Shown: piece after piece, positions 62,481 through 64,000 of the stretch
Layout of the letters: every line of letters begins with the position of its first letter
Numbering within the stretch: the first letter of the stretch is position 1
DNA from: Candidatus Villigracilis proximus
GTDB lineage: Bacteria > Chloroflexota > Anaerolineae > Anaerolineales > Villigracilaceae
DNA length: 64,000 bases
NCBI GenBank assembly: GCA_016715195.1
Contig: JADKBB010000018.1
Coordinates: 35,366 to 99,365 of the forward strand
Direction: 5' to 3'
Notes under the pieces: model-generated
Told to the model about the DNA's origin: nothing
What the model saw: the letters and a program-made list of their open reading frames with translations, nothing else
Database searches by the model: none
Position numbers and translations under genes: made by a program

Positions 62481-62509
62481 ATAATAGAACGCACATTCTA
62501 TTTTGTCAA
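62481..62509 (-). promoter_or_regulatory. Promoter with TetR-type operator for the metallo-hydrolase
   Basis: On the minus strand TTGACA (62509-62504), 17-bp spacer, TATTAT (62486-62481). Between and over the -10 box lies the dyad ATAGAA ... TTCTAT (62484-62501, 18 bp), a form common for TetR-family operators. No tetR gene is in the window. Confidence 0.75.
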
Positions 62510-62544
62510 GACGAGAATACCACCTTTTTCGAACTTGGCGAAGC

Positions 62545-62612
62545 GCCCAACCGTTTGCATGGACTGTGTCTGGAAACAGAATCCCCAGCGGACAGTCCGC
62601 GCTTTGTTTATA
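62545..62612 (-). other. attC-like recombination site (68 bp)
   Basis: GCCCAAC (62545-62551) at one end; inner complementary pair GGACTGT (62561-62567) and ACAGTCC (62592-62598). The other end reads GTTTATA (62606-62612) and departs from GTTRRRY, so that box looks worn. Follows the 3' end of the 58-residue peptide gene. Confidence 0.65.
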
Positions 62613-62703
62613 TAATTTCAAAAATTTATCTCTTTTCGCAAACCTATCAACTTCTTCCCGCGCATTCAAGATTCAATAATATAAATCAACATAAGTGGCT
62701 TTA

Positions 62704-62880
62704 TCAATCAGAAATGTCTCGTTTGCGAGCTTGGTTGAATGCCGTGATTAACGTGACCGTGAGAAGAATGCCTCCTGCAAGCTGGAAACCGCTATTATCC
62801 GTGTAAGTGTCCACTGCAAGGAGCATAATTATGGGAACAATAAGAGAAATTGTACCTGGCGTGATTTGCTTTAAATTCAT
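62704..62880 (-). CDS. 58-residue two-helix membrane protein (cassette gene)
   Basis: ATG at 62880 preceded by CAGGAGTAAT. Two hydrophobic segments (GTISLIVPIIMLLAV and FQLAGGILLTVTLITAF) joined by a short acidic loop, ending ARKRDISD. Lies exactly between two attC-like sites, on the same strand as the other cassette genes. No family recognised. Confidence 0.7.
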   Translation of the reverse strand: MNLKQITPGTISLIVPIIMLLAVDTYTDNSGFQLAGGILLTVTLITAFNQARKRDISD

Positions 62881-62929
62881 GATATTACTCCTGCTGACTA
62901 TAAAGTTGATGCATATTTAACGTATAAGC

Positions 62930-63017
62930 GCCCAACCGTTTGCATGGACTGTGCCGGGCAGGCGTAGACTCCGCTTGAAAACAGAAAACACGGCGGACAG
63001 TCCGCGCTTTGTTGGGC
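62930..63017 (-). other. attC recombination site (88 bp)
   Basis: Both boxes fit consensus: GCCCAAC (62930-62936) and GTTGGGC (63011-63017). Inner pair GGACTGT (62946-62952) and ACAGTCC (62997-63003). The outer part resembles the 62545 site closely, so the cassettes come from one attC family. Confidence 0.85.
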
Positions 63018-63080
63018 TGCGAATTTATCAAAGAGCAATATCTGTTGCACATCCTAAAAAATTTATTAATTCTCTAACTT

Positions 63081-63619
63081 TTACCAATACTCAGGTTTAC
63101 TCAACGCTTTTACGCAAAATGATTGACCTGCTATTGGTTCAATAGAATTACTAATTAGTGATTGACCAAGCCATCCTTCTGGATACGTAAGTTGTAAAGG
63201 CGCTTTCACCGTTTCTTCTTTTACAGGATTAAAGCCAGTCTTTGAGTAGTAATTAGGATTTCCATAGGTCATAACTAATTCTACTCCTTCATCTGTCAAT
63301 CTCTTGATACCGTAATTAATCAATTTCTGACCAATGCCTTTGCCTTGGTAGTCAGTATGCACAGCAACTGGGGATAATATAAATGCACAAATGCTGCTTT
63401 CAAAAGTTAATCGGCTGAAAAATATACAGGCGATAATTTTTCCATTGTCAACGGCGACAAACCCATATAAGTCTTTCTCGTCCGTTTCTGTTATTAATTC
63501 ACTAGCCAAATTTCCAATAAGAATACCTTCAGCCTGACCTTCCAGGTCTGTGAACACCTTTGTAAAAAGGCTTTAATTTCATCAGCATTGTTTGAGTTAT
63601 ATAAAAATAGTTTCATCAT
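63081..63619 (-). CDS. GNAT N-acetyltransferase (cassette gene, frameshifted near start)
   Basis: Starts at 63619 or 63616 with MKLFLYNSNNADEIK. One base is lost near 63580 (homopolymer), after which LFTKVFTDLEGQAEG continues in the main frame. Acetyl-CoA site: SPVAVHTDYQGKGIGQKLI (motif A, Q/R-x-x-G-x-G/A), then GVELVMTYGNPNYYSKTGF. About 178 residues. Substrate unknown; small GNATs are frequent integron cargo. Followed by the consensus attC. Confidence 0.85.
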
Positions 63620-63659
63620 CTTTTTTTCTTCATTGCTGAAAAAACATGACTCTTCAGCA

Positions 63660-63789
63660 GCCCAATGGTTTGCATTACCCGCACTGGGGGCGGGGACGGC
63701 GAAGCAAATCCGACTGGAAAAACGATAAGGCGTAGAAAATTGCCTGAGATTGCCGCAGATCCCAGCGTCAGGTGCACACTTTGTTAGGT
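63660..63789 (-). other. attC recombination site (130 bp)
   Basis: GCCCAAT (63660-63666) and GTTAGGT (63783-63789); the second fits GTTRRRY and, read on the minus strand, ACCTAAC contains the stop codon of the preceding gene, as is common in cassettes. Partial complementarity near each end, with a longer variable middle. Confidence 0.7.
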
Positions 63790-64000
63790 GGCGTTGAATT
63801 GAAATCGGAATTGTTCATTAGGAACATCAAAGACCCAAGAACCTTTTCCTTTATCGTAAACTAAATAAAAAACTAAATCTACTGGTATATTTTCACCTTG
63901 TTTATAAAATGACATCTTAGTACGACAGCGAATAGTATAAGCTGTTTGGTCATAGAAATTAATAGAATTTACCTTTATGTCGTCAATTGTATTCCAGTAA
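63784..64000 (-). CDS. Unknown protein, C-terminal part (cassette gene, cut by window edge)
   Basis: Reading on the minus strand from the window end gives about 71 residues ending NEQFRFQFNAT and a TAA at 63784-63786 inside the attC box. Tyr/Phe-rich and beta-like (TIRCRTKMSFYKQGENIPVDL). AT-rich, unlike the adjacent metallo-hydrolase. Not recognised. Confidence 0.55.
   Translation of the reverse strand, partial: YWNTIDDIKVNSINFYDQTAYTIRCRTKMSFYKQGENIPVDLVFYLVYDKGKGSWVFDVPNEQFRFQFNAT

Larger units (their letters stand above)
61670..64000 (-). mobile_element. Integron gene-cassette array (three attC-like sites)
   Basis: On the minus strand the order is: partial unknown gene, attC (63789-63660), GNAT gene, attC (63017-62930), two-helix peptide gene, attC (62612-62545), metallo-hydrolase gene. 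Each recognised gene is followed by a site at its 3' side, the defining cassette layout. Genes differ sharply in base composition. Integrase and attI are not in the window, so this may be part of a chromosomal integron or a cluster lacking an integrase. Confidence 0.75.

Noticed and set aside
62033..62806. 257-residue plus-strand open frame
   Set aside because: Antisense to the metallo-hydrolase with its HXHXDH motif and crosses an attC site; high GC creates the open frame.

Overview
The window looks like a chromosomal segment of a Chloroflexota bacterium, most likely class Anaerolineae. This is inferred from gene style (single-polypeptide 2-oxoacid dehydrogenase E1, System I cytochrome c maturation genes with a multiheme lipoprotein, a short IF-2, many Cys-anchored lipoproteins) and not from any rRNA marker. 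No rRNA, tRNA or CRISPR was seen. At least ten genes carry one-base (or clustered) frameshifts, mostly in short homopolymers or dinucleotide runs, so the sequence is probably a draft long-read assembly. Those genes are described here as single loci.

Layout. 1-7911: cytochrome c maturation operon (ccmF 3' part, ccmH, thioredoxin-like ccmG, ccmI-like, a membrane-anchored cytochrome, ccmA, ccmB, ccmC, ccmD-like). 7961-16651: a lytic-transglycosylase-like secreted protein, a multiheme lipoprotein with an in-frame UGA followed by a SECIS-like hairpin (candidate selenoprotein), a lipoprotein with four rhodanese domains, a LysR regulator, a membrane Fe-S oxidoreductase of EMO/HdrD type and a small STAS-like protein. 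16769-25491: 2-oxoacid dehydrogenase genes (fused E1, E2, E3) mixed with methyltransferases and a dienelactone hydrolase. A decayed GxxExxY gene flanked by inverted repeats lies between E1 and E2. 25629-33095: nusA-ylxR-infB-rbfA-nrnA-truB-ribF translation and RNA cluster. 33170-38418: membrane protein, Nudix hydrolase, glycosyltransferase, DUF4349-like lipoprotein and class III adenylate cyclase.

38551-60784 is a phosphate/polyphosphate island: phoB-phoR; a convergent phoU-ppx-CHAD-sixA-ppk operon; a GT-B protein, a 35-residue membrane peptide, a PHP phosphoesterase and surE; a first pst operon (a PstS made of two nearly identical fused copies, pstC, an enlarged pstA, pstB, an arsenate-reductase-like gene, phoU); and a second pst cluster (pstB, pstS, pstC, pstA and a divergent pstB). 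Direct repeats of the TTAACA type spaced by 5 bp (11-bp period) lie upstream of phoB, phoU, the 35-residue peptide, the PHP gene and pstS. They look like Pho boxes that tie these units into one regulon.

60938-64000 holds a methyltransferase followed by what looks like an integron cassette array read on the minus strand: three attC-like sites separate a metallo-hydrolase carrying its own strong promoter and TetR-type operator, a 58-residue two-helix membrane protein, a GNAT acetyltransferase and a partial unknown protein. The integrase is not in the window.

Repeats are prominent: heptanucleotide tandem repeats occur in many intergenic gaps and also inside the coding sequence of both E2 linkers, and several families of palindromes are present, including CTCTGTGG-type arms both around the GxxExxY remnant and as a solo copy.
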